From NCBI RefSeq assembly GCF_905171775.1, contig NC_053500.1:124226241-124290240 (forward strand): a stretch of DNA of 64,000 nt, given 5' to 3'. This document shows, piece after piece, positions 63,848-64,000 of the stretch; positions within the stretch are counted from its first letter, which is position 1; the number at the start of each line of letters is the position of its first letter. The position numbers were made by a program, and so were the translations under genes. Under the pieces are notes generated by a model, which was not told the origin of the DNA, did no database searches, and worked only from the letters and a program-made list of their open reading frames with translations. The DNA comes from Rana temporaria (taxonomy: Eukaryota; Chordata; Amphibia; Anura; Ranidae).

Positions 63848-64000
63848 TATACAAACCTTATCAAAGCGGGACAGTGTGAAGTTCATTTTAACTTCTTGCC
63901 ATCCATGTAATGCAGGTTTGCAGTGGCAAAGAGGGTGGGCTTTAAGGTCTACAAGCCACACATATGTGTCCATGGGTAGCAGGTGTTTTGGTGCTGAGAA
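63848..64000. other. Low-copy end of window
   Basis: Nothing recognised beyond the hAT duplication. Confidence 0.4.

Overview
This window looks like eukaryotic nuclear DNA from an anuran amphibian, most likely a ranid frog. That placement is an inference from the repeat families, recalled from memory and not searched. There is no bacterial-style gene organisation, no open frame that reads as a conserved cellular protein, and no complete protein-coding gene. The window is dominated by non-autonomous DNA transposons (MITEs), fold-back elements and minisatellites. The only protein homology I recognise is frameshifted debris of Tc1-like transposases near 19.8-20.1 kb and 32.3-33.6 kb.

Five mobile-element groups recur. 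(A) Elements ending in GTACACACG-type inverted repeats, flanked by TAA or TTA. (B) A ~700-730 bp family ending GGCCAGATTC / GAATCTGGCC, with at least ten copies; several are flanked by 5-bp duplications of the form CANTG. (D/E) Elements flanked by TTAA (piggyBac/Kolobok-like target), including long fold-backs. (F) Elements ending TTCACAC, flanked by TAA/TTA (PIF/Harbinger-like). (hAT) Elements with readable 8-bp target duplications. Nesting is heavy, and several insertions can be undone on paper to give back the empty site.

Layout. 0-7 kb: MITEs, including a TTAA element nested in an older repeat. 7.1-8.3 kb: a 1.1-kb fold-back. 8-16 kb: more MITEs, a hAT element with an internal minisatellite (11.2 kb) and an inverted pair of near-identical group B copies (5.6 and 15.4 kb). 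16.7-19.8 kb: a fold-back, then a 2.2-kb element carrying a 26-bp minisatellite. 20-29 kb: Tc1 debris, group B copies and minisatellites of 28, 23, 40 and 35 bp. 29.8-30.8 kb: a CpG-rich stretch with a CRE, a GC box and splice-donor-like sites, the best candidate for a gene start (+ strand). 31-35 kb: a degenerate 64-bp array broken up by nested transposons. 35-38.7 kb: mostly low-copy DNA plus a 41-bp minisatellite. 38.7-41.4 kb: a 2.7-kb hAT element containing a 31-bp G-rich minisatellite and a near-perfect palindrome. 42-50 kb: MITEs. 50.3-52.1 kb: a 30-bp minisatellite and a dimeric hAT element. 52.3-52.9 kb: a second CpG-rich promoter-like stretch. 53.7-54.7 kb: a 32-bp minisatellite. 55-64 kb: MITEs, with a low-copy block at 58.45-59.15 kb holding clustered RFX X-box-like motifs, and a second copy of the 11.2-kb hAT/minisatellite element at 63.3 kb.

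No gene system can be described. If the CpG-rich stretches are real promoters, the window is probably upstream, first-exon or intronic territory. What it does offer is transposon biology: hAT elements that carry or breed minisatellites, repeated use of one 8-bp target, dimeric and half-duplicated MITEs, and very young palindromes. Long frames inside the minisatellites are arithmetic consequences of the repeat unit and should not be annotated as genes.
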